In this document: piece after piece, positions 33,604 through 42,784 of the stretch
Layout of the letters: the number at the start of each line of letters is the position of its first letter
How positions within the stretch are numbered: position 1 is the first letter of the stretch
DNA from: Chitinophaga sp.
GTDB taxonomy: Bacteria; Bacteroidota; Bacteroidia; Chitinophagales; Chitinophagaceae
Length of the DNA stretch: 64,000 nt
NCBI RefSeq assembly: GCF_019236475.1
Contig: NZ_JAFAIX010000013.1
Coordinates: 1-64,000, forward strand
Direction of reading: 5' to 3'
Position numbers and translations under genes: made by a program
Notes under the pieces: generated by a model
Told to the model about the DNA's origin: nothing
The model's input: the letters and a program-made list of their open reading frames with translations, nothing else
The model's database searches: none

Positions 33604-34608
33604 CTAATCTTCTCCACAATACGCCATCACGGTTTCAAAAACCAGTGCTGCCGCCAGTTTCGCGGTTCTCTTGTCAATATCAAATGTAGGGTTCAGTTCT
33701 GCGATATCGGTACCTTTTACCTTACCACTGGCAAGGATAGCACGGAAACTTTCCAAGAAAAGTCCGTTGGGCTGAATACCGTTATACGCTGTAGCGCTTA
33801 CCCCTGGTGCATATGCCGCTGCAAATACATCCAAACAAGTAGTTAAATAAACAAAATCCACCTGGCTGAGAAAATGCTGAATTGCAGCGAAGAGGGTATC
33901 CTTATCATTCAGATGAAACGCGTCTGCCCCTACATATGTTGCACCTGCTTCACCGGCGATATTGAACAACTGACGGGTATTTCCCAGCTTTTGAATACCC
34001 AATGCCAGGTAATGAAAAGGCTCTCCGGCCAATTTAGCATCCTGCGACAGTTGGAAGAAGCTGGTACCAGAACTATTACCTTCTGCACCGGGCACACGAA
34101 TATCGAAATGAGCGTCGAAGTTGATATAACCTACTGTCGCTATCTTTTGCTTTCCGTATTCGCGGATACCAACAGCATGGCCATAAGCGATCTCATGGCC
34201 ACCTCCCAGCAAAACTGGCAGGTATCCTGCCGTCAGGATATTTTTCACCACTTCACTCAGCACTGCTTGGGCATTTTCCATGCGGCCATCCAGACAGGCC
34301 ACATCGCCCGCATCCACAAGCACTGCCCCTTCCGTGAGATGTACCGGCAAATTGCCTAGCACCGCACGAATGGCGGCAGGTCCATCTTTTGCCCCTATCC
34401 TACCTTTATTTCTCCTGACGCCTTCATCACAAGCGAAACCCAACAAGGCAACACCTTTCTGATTCGGCAGCAGTTTTGGCAAGGTTGTTTTCAACAAATC
34501 AACCGGCTGCACTACTTGATGCCAGCGCAACAGATCCGCCGAAGCGCCATCCATGCGACCTGCCCAAGTACCAGCAGCGGTTGGATGATAGAATTCATTT
34601 GTTATCAT
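33604..34608 (-). CDS. hutG: Formimidoylglutamase HutG
   Basis: Arginase-family manganese enzyme hydrolysing N-formimidoyl-L-glutamate to glutamate and formamide, the last step of histidine use. 334 residues. Metal ligand blocks: VLLGGGHEIAYG, NFDAHFDIRV and LTTCLDVFAAAYAPG, plus the substrate-side VALLGFACDEGVRRNKGRIGA. It begins with an ATGA overlap with hutI, so translation is coupled. This is the four-step pathway branch; no hutF/formylglutamate branch is present. A 14-nt sequence at its 3' end (33606-33619) recurs 54 nt downstream (33552-33565). Confidence 0.92.
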   Translation of the reverse strand: MITNEFYHPTAAGTWAGRMDGASADLLRWHQVVQPVDLLKTTLPKLLPNQKGVALLGFACDEGVRRNKGRIGAKDGPAAIRAVLGNLPVHLTEGAVLVDAGDVACLDGRMENAQAVLSEVVKNILTAGYLPVLLGGGHEIAYGHAVGIREYGKQKIATVGYINFDAHFDIRVPGAEGNSSGTSFFQLSQDAKLAGEPFHYLALGIQKLGNTRQLFNIAGEAGATYVGADAFHLNDKDTLFAAIQHFLSQVDFVYLTTCLDVFAAAYAPGVSATAYNGIQPNGLFLESFRAILASGKVKGTDIAELNPTFDIDKRTAKLAAALVFETVMAYCGED

Positions 34609-35834
34609 AAGTTCGAAACTATTTCACCTTTCTTCCAAACGCGGGAAGGCTTTAATTTTCCTTGGAAATAAAGGATCTCGCGATAATCTGTAGTAGGATA
34701 TGCTTGCATATCTGCTACAAATCCCGGAGCCAGTTTTCCCACATTTGTCAACTGCAATGCTGGCGCAGCTCTGAAAGTAAGTGCAGCAAATACTTCCGCA
34801 GAAGATAGCTTTTCTGCCGCGCTCATCACCGCTGCCTGCATCAACAAGTCTCCCATTGGCGCAGATCCCGGATTCCAGTCGCTCGCAATCGCCAAGCATG
34901 CTCCTTCATTCAGCAGTTTCCGTGCCGGAGCGTAATGCATCCCCAATCCCAAAGAAGCGCCTGGCAATACTACGGCTACCGTATCAGATTTTGCCAATAG
35001 CTGTATTTCCCTATCAGTACTTGCTTCCAAGTGATCGGCAGAGAGCGCATTTACTGCTACCGCAACTTCCGCGCCACCTGCGGTAAACTGATCCGCATGT
35101 ACGGTTGCTGCAAAACCCAATGCTGCGGCTTTACGCAGGTAATTGGTAGCGGCATCAGTGGAAAAAGCAGTTTCTTCGATGAAAATATCCACCCGGTTGG
35201 TCAGTGATTCCTGCTTTAATATTGGCAGCAGCTCGTTTAAAACAACATCCAGATATTCGGTTTCGCTACCTTCAAAATCACGCGGCTTCATATGTGCTGC
35301 CAGACAGGTAGCAATAAGTGTAGCCTTCGTATGCAGACCAGCCTGTTGAATAGCCCGCAACATCTTCACTTCACTTTCAAAATTAAGACCGTATCCACTT
35401 TTTACCTCTATGGTAGTAACACCTTCTTGAAGGTGACGGTTCGCACGAGCAACGGTATTTTCCGCCAGTGTAACGATATCGGCTACACGCGTTTTTGTGA
35501 CAGAGTCCCAAATACCGCCACCAGCACGGGCAATTTCAAGATAGGATTTGCCTGCTATACGCATGGCGTAATCTCTACTGCGACTACCATCAAAGCAAAT
35601 ATGCGTATGACAGTCTATAAATCCAGGCATGAGCACCATTGGCTCATCGATCCAATGCAGCTCATGTCCGGCGTACTCTTGCTGGAGCGACTTAAAGTCG
35701 CCCACAGCAAGAATCTTATCATTTTCCACAACAATACCACCATGGGCAATTACCGGCAGTTGTTCATCCTGCAGGGCTCCTTTCAGCGGGAGTCCGCTCA
35801 TGGGAAGTATTTGTGTAAAAGGACCTATTAACAT
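34605..35834 (-). CDS. hutI: Imidazolonepropionase HutI
   Basis: Amidohydrolase-superfamily enzyme that opens 4-imidazolone-5-propionate to N-formimidoyl-glutamate. 409 residues. Metal motif PGFIDCHTHICFDGSRSRDYAMRIAGKSYLEIARAGGGI is a textbook HutI block; TIEVKSGYGLN, HADQFTAGGAEVAV and IASDWNPGSAP supply further metal and substrate ligands. Located 11 nt after hutU and overlapping hutG by 4 nt within the hut operon. Confidence 0.96.
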   Translation of the reverse strand: MLIGPFTQILPMSGLPLKGALQDEQLPVIAHGGIVVENDKILAVGDFKSLQQEYAGHELHWIDEPMVLMPGFIDCHTHICFDGSRSRDYAMRIAGKSYLEIARAGGGIWDSVTKTRVADIVTLAENTVARANRHLQEGVTTIEVKSGYGLNFESEVKMLRAIQQAGLHTKATLIATCLAAHMKPRDFEGSETEYLDVVLNELLPILKQESLTNRVDIFIEETAFSTDAATNYLRKAAALGFAATVHADQFTAGGAEVAVAVNALSADHLEASTDREIQLLAKSDTVAVVLPGASLGLGMHYAPARKLLNEGACLAIASDWNPGSAPMGDLLMQAAVMSAAEKLSSAEVFAALTFRAAPALQLTNVGKLAPGFVADMQAYPTTDYREILYFQGKLKPSRVWKKGEIVSNL

Positions 35835-35845
35835 CGTTTTTTATT

Positions 35846-37516
35846 TTAGATGTTGATACCAAATTTATCTGCCCATTCTTGTGCTTTTTCATATCCTGCA
35901 TCTGCATGACGGAAGATACCCATTGCTGGATCGTTGAAAAGCACACGGCGCAAGCATTCTGCAGCGCGGTCAGTACCATCAGCCAACACTACCATACCGG
36001 CATGTTGAGAATACCCCATCCCTACGCCACCACCGTGGTGGAAAGACACCCATGTAGCGCCGCCACCAGTGTTGGACATCAGGTTGAGCAGGGTCCAGTC
36101 GCTCACTGCATCGGAGCCATCTTTCATGGCTTCTGTTTCTCTGTTTGGAGAAGCTACAGAACCGCAATCTAGGTGATCCCGACCGATAACAATGGGTGCT
36201 TTCACTTTACCTGTTTTCACCAGGTCGTTGAAAATCAGGCCTGCTTTTTCGCGTTCGCCGAGGCCCAGCCAGCAGATACGTGCAGGTAATCCTTGGAATG
36301 CTACTTTTTCTTGTGCTTGTTTGAGCCAGTTGATGAGATGCGTATTCTCAGGGAAAGCCTCCATCAATGCTTTATCTGTAGTATAAATATCTTCAGGATC
36401 TCCGGAGAGGGCTACCCAGCGGAAAGGTCCTTTTCCTTCGCAGAAAAGTGGACGGATATACGCAGGTGTGAATCCTGGGAAGTTGAACGCATTTGGTTCA
36501 CCGCCTTCTTTAGCAAATTCACGGAGGTTATTACCGTAATCGAAGGTCACAGCGCCTTTTTGCTGCATATCCAGCATGAAGCCTACGTGACGCGCCATAC
36601 TCTTGAGCGACAGTTGCTTGTAGTGCGCAGGATCTTTCTTACGCAGATCAGCAGCGGCTTCCAGGGTCATGCCATTAGGAATATAACCATTGATAGGATC
36701 GTGCGCAGAAGTTTGGTCTGTCAGGATATCTGGGATGATACCATCTTTCAGGAGTCTTTCCAGCATATCACCTGCATCGCTCACTAAGCCAATGGAGATG
36801 GCTTCGCCTTTTTCCATGGCCTCTTTCGCCCATTGCACCGCTTCCTCATAAGAGTGCGTCATGCGATCGATATAACGGGTATCAATACGTTTCTGGATGC
36901 GAGTAGGATCGATATCAGCACCGAGGAATACGGCACCCGCCATAGTGGCTGCTAGCGGCTGAGCGCCACCCATACCGCCGATACCAGCAGTTACCAAGAG
37001 TTTGCCTTTCAGGTTACCACCAAAATGCTGACGACCGCATTCCATAAAGGTTTCATAGGTACCTTGGAGGATACCTTGCGTACCGATATAGATCCAGCTA
37101 CCAGCAGTCATCTGTCCATACATCATCAAGCCTTTGGCGCGCAGTTCGTTGAAATGCTCCCAGGTAGCCCATTTTGGAACGAGGTTACTGTTGGCCAGCA
37201 TCACGCGTGGCGCCTGTGGATGCGTGCGAACGATGCCTACTGGTTTACCTGATTGTACCAACAGGGAGTGGTTTTCATCCAGTTCCAGCAGGATTTTAAT
37301 AATTTTTTCCAGCGCTTCCCGATTACGTGCAGCCTGACCAATACCACCATATACCACGAGTTCATCAGGGTTTTCGGCCACTTCATGATCGAGGTTGTTC
37401 AGCAGCATGCGCAGCGGCGCTTCCGTTTGCCAAGATTTAGCGTGCAGCGTGGCGCCATGTGGCGCTTTATAATGCGGATGAGCCGCATAGGATTTAATAA
37501 AGTCCAAACTGTTCAT
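35846..37516 (-). CDS. hutU: Urocanate hydratase HutU
   Basis: NAD-dependent enzyme that hydrates urocanate to imidazolonepropionate. 556 residues, the usual length. Visible blocks: VVYGGIGQAARN, LMYGQMTAGSWIYIGTQGI, AAMAGAVFLGADIDPTRI-type NAD region (LAATMAGAVFLGADID), IGRDHLDCGSVASPNRETE and VSFHHGGGVGMGYSQHAG with the conserved Gly/His run and nucleophilic region. The ATG at 37516 lies inside the end of hutH (23-nt overlap), implying coupled translation. Confidence 0.97.
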   Translation of the reverse strand: MNSLDFIKSYAAHPHYKAPHGATLHAKSWQTEAPLRMLLNNLDHEVAENPDELVVYGGIGQAARNREALEKIIKILLELDENHSLLVQSGKPVGIVRTHPQAPRVMLANSNLVPKWATWEHFNELRAKGLMMYGQMTAGSWIYIGTQGILQGTYETFMECGRQHFGGNLKGKLLVTAGIGGMGGAQPLAATMAGAVFLGADIDPTRIQKRIDTRYIDRMTHSYEEAVQWAKEAMEKGEAISIGLVSDAGDMLERLLKDGIIPDILTDQTSAHDPINGYIPNGMTLEAAADLRKKDPAHYKQLSLKSMARHVGFMLDMQQKGAVTFDYGNNLREFAKEGGEPNAFNFPGFTPAYIRPLFCEGKGPFRWVALSGDPEDIYTTDKALMEAFPENTHLINWLKQAQEKVAFQGLPARICWLGLGEREKAGLIFNDLVKTGKVKAPIVIGRDHLDCGSVASPNRETEAMKDGSDAVSDWTLLNLMSNTGGGATWVSFHHGGGVGMGYSQHAGMVVLADGTDRAAECLRRVLFNDPAMGIFRHADAGYEKAQEWADKFGINI

Positions 37517-39062
37517 GATAAATACCGTTTAAAGATAATTGATGGCTGGTAGCTGCTTCATTGGCAACGTTTACCAGGGATTGATTGGTGATGATATTGT
37601 GTAATGCTTCGATATCGTGCGCGAAGATGCGATCCTTATCAGCGAAAGTAACATGCTGACGGGTGAATGCATGTACAGCTTCCAATACAGGGCCTGATTT
37701 CAGCGGACGACGGAAATCGATCGCCTGTGCAGCGTACAGCAATTCAATCGCCAATATATATTCCAGGTTAGAAATCACTTGGTTCAATTTGCGACCACTG
37801 ATAGATCCCATAGATACGTGATCTTCCTGACCGAGAGAGGTCGGAACGCTATCAGCGCTAGCAGGGAAGCAGAGTGTTTTATTTTCTGTCACCAGGGCGG
37901 CGGTAGTATACTGCGGGATCATAAATCCAGAGTTCAGGCCAGCATCTTGGATGAGCAGTTTAGGCAAACCGAATCGGCCTTCGATCATCATATAACAACG
38001 ACGATCAGAGATATTACCTAGTTCTGCAGCCGCCACAGTAGCGTAATCCAGCGGCAGTGCCATTGGCTGACCGTGGAAGTTACCACCACTGATCGTATCT
38101 TCTGCACTGAAGATAATTGGGTTATCCGTAACAGAATTCAGTTCTATCGTAGTCAGGTGATGCAGATGTTGCCATGCCGTGCGAGAAGCACCATGTACCT
38201 GTGGCATACAGCGCAGGGAATATGGGTCTTGTACCCGACCGCAATCCGCATGTGAATACATGATTTCACTGCCATCCAGCATAGTTTTGAGTCGGTGTGC
38301 CACGAGCTGATTACCAGCGAATGGTCTGATGGTATGGAGACGCGGGTCAAATGGTTTGGACGTGCCCATGAGGCCTTCCAATGAGAGGGCTCCTATGATA
38401 TCTGCAGCGTCTAATGCGTTGTGGAGGCGGGCTACCGCTTTCACTGCGAACGAGAGGATGAATTGTGTACCATTGATGAGGGCGAGGCCTTCTTTAGGGC
38501 CGAGGGCCACAGATTGTAGTCCTTCCTGTTGAAACACCGCCTGCATATCTGTTTTTTGGCCTTTGTACCACACCTTACCTAAACCGATGAGGGGCAGGAA
38601 GAGGTGAGAGAGCGGGGCCAAGTCGCCGGAGGCGCCAACAGAGCCTTTTTCAGGCACCAGTGGTGTTACGCGATTGTCGATATGCCAGATGATACGTTCC
38701 AGTGTAGCGAGAGCGGCGCCGGAATAGCCTTGTGCCAGGGCATGCACTTTGGTGATGAGCATGATGCGGGCAACTTCTTCCGGTATGCTTTCTCCTACGC
38801 CCACACTATGACTTTGGAGGATATTATATTGAAGGGTGCGGGTATCTTCTTCAGAGATTTTGGTATCGCAGAGCGGGCCAAATCCGGTGTTGATACCGTA
38901 AACAGTAGTATGCTGGGATACAATCGTTTGTACATATCCGGCACTGGCTTGGATACGGGCAACGGCTTCCGGCGTGAGTATGCCTTTGATCTTACCGCTG
39001 GCGATGTCCAGGACTTTCGCCACCGTTAAGGTATCGATACCGTAATTAAAAACGTTGGTCAT
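37494..39062 (-). CDS. hutH: Histidine ammonia-lyase HutH
   Basis: Deaminates histidine to urocanate, the entry step of the pathway. 522 residues. The autocatalytic MIO prosthetic group forms from Ala144-Ser145-Gly146 in KGSVGASGDLAPLSH; the catalytic Tyr55 is in VYGINTGFGPL. Other blocks are QSHSVGVGE, NGTQF and GNFHGQPMA, and QEDHVSMG. First structural gene of the operon, 40 nt after marR. Cytosolic homotetramer by family. Confidence 0.97.
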   Translation of the reverse strand: MTNVFNYGIDTLTVAKVLDIASGKIKGILTPEAVARIQASAGYVQTIVSQHTTVYGINTGFGPLCDTKISEEDTRTLQYNILQSHSVGVGESIPEEVARIMLITKVHALAQGYSGAALATLERIIWHIDNRVTPLVPEKGSVGASGDLAPLSHLFLPLIGLGKVWYKGQKTDMQAVFQQEGLQSVALGPKEGLALINGTQFILSFAVKAVARLHNALDAADIIGALSLEGLMGTSKPFDPRLHTIRPFAGNQLVAHRLKTMLDGSEIMYSHADCGRVQDPYSLRCMPQVHGASRTAWQHLHHLTTIELNSVTDNPIIFSAEDTISGGNFHGQPMALPLDYATVAAAELGNISDRRCYMMIEGRFGLPKLLIQDAGLNSGFMIPQYTTAALVTENKTLCFPASADSVPTSLGQEDHVSMGSISGRKLNQVISNLEYILAIELLYAAQAIDFRRPLKSGPVLEAVHAFTRQHVTFADKDRIFAHDIEALHNIITNQSLVNVANEAATSHQLSLNGIYHEQFGLY

Positions 39063-39102
39063 TGTTGCGTAGTTAATGGTGATATATTGCTTTGGTGTAT
39101 GA

Positions 39103-39582
39103 TTAAATTTCTCGTCTTACTCTTTCTGAGAGGGGCACTTGCTGCACGGATTGTTCCATTTCCGTAATGGCCTCCAATATTTTGCGGCTGTGTTTATTTT
39201 CTTCGGCTACACCTTCCATTGCTTTGGTGATGGCAGCCCAGATAGGTTGGACTCTTTTGAGGAGCGCTTCTCCTTCAGGTGTAAAGGCCACCAACTGGCG
39301 GCGGCGGTCATCATTACAGGAATCGGTGCGTACCAGTCCGCGTTTGCGGAGGTTTGTTACCATCTGACTGACGGCGCTATGGGAGATTTCCAGTTTATCA
39401 GCGATGTCTATCATGGGCATGGGCTGGCCTTCGGAGAGGATATAGAATACCGGAAACCAGCTAGCATCGAAGGGAATGCCTTCTTGCTCATAGACTTTAT
39501 TTACTTCCATGAGGAAGTATTCGCTAAGGCGGCGCAGACGTGTGCCGAATACGAGATGACCTAAGGATGCGTAGAATGACAT
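39103..39582 (-). CDS. MarR-family transcriptional regulator of the hut operon
   Basis: 159 residues with a central winged helix (PMPMIDIADKLEISHSAVSQMVTNLRKRGLVRTDSCNDDRRRQLVAFTPEGEALL), including the DDRRR wing typical of MarR. It is the first gene of the leftward marR-hutH-hutU-hutI-hutG run, 40 nt ahead of hutH, and a near-perfect palindrome sits just upstream of its start (39595-39608). The simplest reading is an autoregulating repressor of histidine use released by an early intermediate such as urocanate; the ligand is inferred, not seen. Confidence 0.88.
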   Translation of the reverse strand: MSFYASLGHLVFGTRLRRLSEYFLMEVNKVYEQEGIPFDASWFPVFYILSEGQPMPMIDIADKLEISHSAVSQMVTNLRKRGLVRTDSCNDDRRRQLVAFTPEGEALLKRVQPIWAAITKAMEGVAEENKHSRKILEAITEMEQSVQQVPLSERVRREI

Positions 39583-39594
39583 GTCGGTAAATTA

Positions 39595-39608
39595 TATAAG
39601 CACTTATA
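39595..39608. promoter_or_regulatory. Candidate MarR operator
   Basis: TATAAG-CA-CTTATA, an inverted repeat with further outward pairing (ATT/AAT), starts 13 nt upstream of the marR ATG. A near-consensus -7 box (TTATTTTG on -, 39617-39624) lies just upstream, so a protein bound here would cover the transcription start. Confidence 0.5.
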
Positions 39609-39644
39609 CAATATTACAAAATAATAACGAATCCGCATAATTAT

Positions 39645-39684
39645 AGATTACCGGAAAATACCTGGGGGTATTGTCCGGTAATCT
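39645..39684 (-). terminator. Hairpin after the SET-domain gene
   Basis: AGATTACCGGA and TCCGGTAATCT (39645-39655 and 39674-39684) form an 11-bp stem, with AATACC/GGTATT pairing inside. It lies 18 nt beyond the SET gene stop codon and upstream of the marR promoter. The T-tract on - is weak. Confidence 0.5.
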
Positions 39685-39702
39685 GGTAGCAAAGATTCGT
39701 AA

Positions 39703-40149
39703 TTACTTTTTCTTCTCTTTAGCTTTTTTTGCCTTTTTCTCGCCGGTGGCTTTTTGGGCATCATCGGACTTCACGTCGAACCAGAGCGGGGATTTGCTGG
39801 TAGGAACGCCGTTGTAATTGATGAACAGTTCTTCCCCTTTTTTGATAGCACGGCGGGTGATGATGCTCATGGTTTCCTCTTCAAAATCCATTTCATACTT
39901 ACAGTTAGGTGTGTAATCATGGTTATAAATGGAGCAGAAACCCAAGGATATGCAGGATTCAGTTTCATCTTCTCCCCAGAGGAAAATATAATTATGCAGG
40001 AAAGTCTTATCGGCCAGGACGGTATCTTCATGGTTGAGTACCAATACTGGGGATGTTTCTATCCTTGTTCCTGCGGGAATGTCTTCCTTAGTAAAAACTC
40101 CACGGCCTTTACCTTTGGATTTTTGCACGTACAAGTATGGCTTAATCAT
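39703..40149 (-). CDS. SET-domain protein with lysine-rich tail
   Basis: 148 residues. SET-domain motifs: KGRGVFTKEDIPAGTRIE (14-31), SIYNHDYTPNCKYE (73-86, the NHxxxPN cofactor block) and KKGEELFINYNG (103-114, the GEEL-Y catalytic block). This is the minimal fold of SET lysine methyltransferases, which transfer methyl from S-adenosylmethionine. The C-terminal 15 residues alternate Lys and Ala/Glu (KKAKKAKEKKK), an unstructured basic tail that could bind nucleic acid or be a substrate. No pre-SET or post-SET cysteines are seen. Target unknown; cytosolic. Confidence 0.85.
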   Translation of the reverse strand: MIKPYLYVQKSKGKGRGVFTKEDIPAGTRIETSPVLVLNHEDTVLADKTFLHNYIFLWGEDETESCISLGFCSIYNHDYTPNCKYEMDFEEETMSIITRRAIKKGEELFINYNGVPTSKSPLWFDVKSDDAQKATGEKKAKKAKEKKK

Positions 40150-40293
40150 AGCACTATTTCAATATAAAAGAAGGCGTAAAGTAAAGTTAAAGCAGGAAGT
40201 TATCAAAATCATCCTGAAAAATTTTAGGTTTGCGCCCCGAAACGGTTTATTCGGGGGTCATGCAATTTTTGTATTTTGAATCAATAAGGACTG

Positions 40294-41172
40294 ATGATAA
40301 ATTATAATCCAAAGGAATGGTTTACGTTTATCTTCCGTATTCACAAAGCGGATACGGTAAGAAAGCTCTTTCCCATGTTTGTAGCCTTGTCTATATATGC
40401 TGCTATAATAGCTTGGCTAGAACTGGAGTACTGGCAACTATCTTCCAACAGTGAAGTGAAGAATATCTCTCTGATGCATGGTTTGCTGGGTTTTGTAATA
40501 TCCCTGCTGCTGGTCTTTCGCACGAATACTGCTTATGACCGCTGGTGGGAGGGTCGCAGGCAGTGGGGAACTATTGTGAATAGTAGCCGCAATCTCTCCA
40601 TCAAGCTGCAGGCAATGCTGCCAGCCAGCAATACAGCCACCAGGGCCTGGTTTAAAGTGATGATTCCCAATTATGCTTTCTGTCTAAAAAATCATCTGCG
40701 TAAAACCTGGCTGCCAGAAGAGATGGAGGCCTTACCCGATGGGCAGTCCGTTACCATAGATCCCAACAAACATATTCCCAACCAACTGGCGGGCATGATG
40801 ATGCAAAAAACCATGGAATTACATCGGGAGGGGCAACTGAGTGGAGAGCAGCTCATCATCTTGAACAACGAATTACAATCCTTTACAGAAGTTTGCGGTG
40901 CTTGCGAACGTATTAAGAATACCCCGATACCATTTTCTTATTCTGTTTTTATTAAGAAGTTCATCTTTTTTTATATCATGACGATGCCCTTTGGCTATGT
41001 ATTTAGTCTGGGTTACCTAATTATACCTATGATTGTCTTCATTTTCTTCGTACTGGCGAGTCTTGAATTGATCGCCGAGGAGATTGAAGATCCATTTGGT
41101 AAAGATGCCAATGATCTGCCAACAGACAGCATTTGCGGTAATATTCGTCAACATGTGGGAGAAATATTATAG
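40294..41172 (+). CDS. Bestrophin-like (UPF0187) membrane channel protein
   Basis: 292 residues. Family features: LFPMFVALSIYAAIIAW helix, then GFVISLLLVFRTNTAYDRWWEGRRQWGTIVNSSRNL, the conserved FRTNxAYDRWWEGR block of bestrophin-type channels, and a late membrane region (FIFFYIMTMPFGYVFSLGYLIIPMIVFIFFVLASLELIAEEIEDPFGKDANDLP) ending in the typical EDPFG-DxNDLP motif. Bacterial members form pentameric cation or anion channels of the inner membrane. 57 nt upstream of mgtE in the same direction; ion transport by both is a plausible link. Confidence 0.9.
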   Translation: MINYNPKEWFTFIFRIHKADTVRKLFPMFVALSIYAAIIAWLELEYWQLSSNSEVKNISLMHGLLGFVISLLLVFRTNTAYDRWWEGRRQWGTIVNSSRNLSIKLQAMLPASNTATRAWFKVMIPNYAFCLKNHLRKTWLPEEMEALPDGQSVTIDPNKHIPNQLAGMMMQKTMELHREGQLSGEQLIILNNELQSFTEVCGACERIKNTPIPFSYSVFIKKFIFFYIMTMPFGYVFSLGYLIIPMIVFIFFVLASLELIAEEIEDPFGKDANDLPTDSICGNIRQHVGEIL

Positions 41173-41201
41173 TTCCTGCCCGTATGCGTATTATTTTAAC
41201 T

Positions 41202-41209
41202 TAATTTCG
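41202..41209 (+). promoter_or_regulatory. Possible -7 box for mgtE
   Basis: TAATTTCG, one base off TAnnTTTG, with CAGC following; the same 12-mer precedes pdxJ at 5554. It lies 20 nt before the mgtE ATG. Confidence 0.35.
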
Positions 41210-41229
41210 CAGCCAGAGTCAATTTGTAC

Positions 41230-42606
41230 ATGGAAAATGAAGCATTACAGGAAAAGTTCAGCGAACTGACGGAAGAGAAAAACTACCGTGAATTGACAGT
41301 TTACTTGGATGACCAGCTGATTACGGACATTGCAGACCTTATTCATGAGGAGCCTGACGATGCAGGGATTATCATCAATAATCTCTCTATTAGTCGTGCT
41401 GCTGCTGCATTCCGTATTCTCGACTTTCCTCTCCAAGAGGATGTAATCAAATCGTTAGCCCCCGCCAAAATCGCCGAGCTATTGAATGAGCTGCCCGCGG
41501 ATGACCGTACCTCTTTCCTGGAAGAACTTCCCAGTGAGGCGGTAAAGGAGCTGATTAAGCTCCTGGATCCAGAAGAGCGCCGTATCACCTTGTCCCTACT
41601 GGGCTACAAGGAGAACAGTGTGGGCCGTATCATGACCCCGGACTATATCGCCGTTCGGGAAGAGTGGACAGTGAAACAGGTCCTGGATTATATCCGGGAA
41701 TATGGAAAGGATAGTGAAACGATTGATGTAATTTATGTGATCGACAGCAATGGCCATCTGCTGGACGACTTCCGTATCCGGGAATTTCTGCTGGTATCTA
41801 CGGATACGGTGGTACATACCTTGATGGATGATCGTTTTGTATCCTTGCACGTCAATGATGATCAGGAAGAAGCCATACAGATATTCCGAATGGAAAACCG
41901 TGTAGCCCTTCCCGTTGTAGACGACCAGGGTATTCTCCTCGGTATTGTCACCATCGACGATATGTTGTGGATTGCCAATGAAGAACATACAGAAGATATC
42001 CAGAAAATCGGGGGTACCGAGGCATTGGATGAGCCATACCTGGATATGCCCCTGCTCAAACTGGTAAAAAAACGTATAGGCTGGCTCGTGGTATTATTTA
42101 TCGGCGAAATGCTAACTGCAACAGCCATGGGCTTTTTCGAAGATGAAATTGCCAAAGCGGTCGTACTGGCGCTCTTTGTGCCATTGATTATCTCCAGTGG
42201 CGGTAACAGTGGTTCTCAGGCCTCTACCCTGATCATTCAGGCCATGGCATTGGGTGAGATCACCATTAGTGACTGGTGGCGCGTAATGCGTCGGGAAATT
42301 ATTTCCGGCGTACTGTTGGGAAGTGTACTGGGTGCCATCGGATTTATCCGTATCCTGCTCTGGAACTCGTTTTTCCATACTTATGGCGAACATACGGTGC
42401 TTATTGGTATGACGGTAGGTCTTTCCCTGATCGGGGTGGTGTTGTGGGGGACCCTTTCGGGTTCTATGCTGCCGCTGCTGTTGAAGAGATTAGGGGCGGA
42501 TCCGGCGACGTCTTCGGCGCCGTTTGTAGCGACGCTCGTTGATGTAACGGGATTGTTGATCTATTTTACTGTTGCCTATACGCTTATGCGTGGGATTTTA
42601 CTTTAA
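41230..42606 (+). CDS. mgtE: Magnesium transporter MgtE
   Basis: About 458 residues from the ATG at 41230; a TTG two codons earlier is unlikely to be used. Domain order of MgtE: N-terminal helical superhelix domain (residues ~1-125, with IAELLNELPADDRTSFLEELPSE), two CBS domains (RIMTPDYIAV..., LMDDRFVSLHVNDDQ...), then five membrane helices from LGWLVVLFIGEM onward, with the pore signature IISSGGNSGSQASTLIIQAMALGEI. Inner-membrane Mg2+ channel gated by cytosolic Mg2+ through the N and CBS domains. Confidence 0.95.
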   Translation: MENEALQEKFSELTEEKNYRELTVYLDDQLITDIADLIHEEPDDAGIIINNLSISRAAAAFRILDFPLQEDVIKSLAPAKIAELLNELPADDRTSFLEELPSEAVKELIKLLDPEERRITLSLLGYKENSVGRIMTPDYIAVREEWTVKQVLDYIREYGKDSETIDVIYVIDSNGHLLDDFRIREFLLVSTDTVVHTLMDDRFVSLHVNDDQEEAIQIFRMENRVALPVVDDQGILLGIVTIDDMLWIANEEHTEDIQKIGGTEALDEPYLDMPLLKLVKKRIGWLVVLFIGEMLTATAMGFFEDEIAKAVVLALFVPLIISSGGNSGSQASTLIIQAMALGEITISDWWRVMRREIISGVLLGSVLGAIGFIRILLWNSFFHTYGEHTVLIGMTVGLSLIGVVLWGTLSGSMLPLLLKRLGADPATSSAPFVATLVDVTGLLIYFTVAYTLMRGILL

Positions 42607-42625
42607 TCAAGGAGATATTTTTTTT

Positions 42626-42655
42626 GTCAAAAGGCGCCTATCGGCGCCTTTTGAC
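42626..42655 (+). terminator. Hairpin after mgtE
   Basis: GTCAAAAGGCGCC (42626-42638) pairs with GGCGCCTTTTGAC (42643-42655), loop TATC. It lies 20 nt after the stop codon; T4 is inside the stem but no distal T-tract follows, so termination strength is uncertain. Confidence 0.55.
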
Positions 42656-42784
42656 GTTTAGGGGATAATTGATTATGCTTTGTTAAAGGGCGTTTCACAT
42701 GCATACCAAAACAACTATACCGCCTATACGGTAATTATGACTTTTTTTCCTTAAATTATAGGAAATACCCAAATACCCCCAGAT

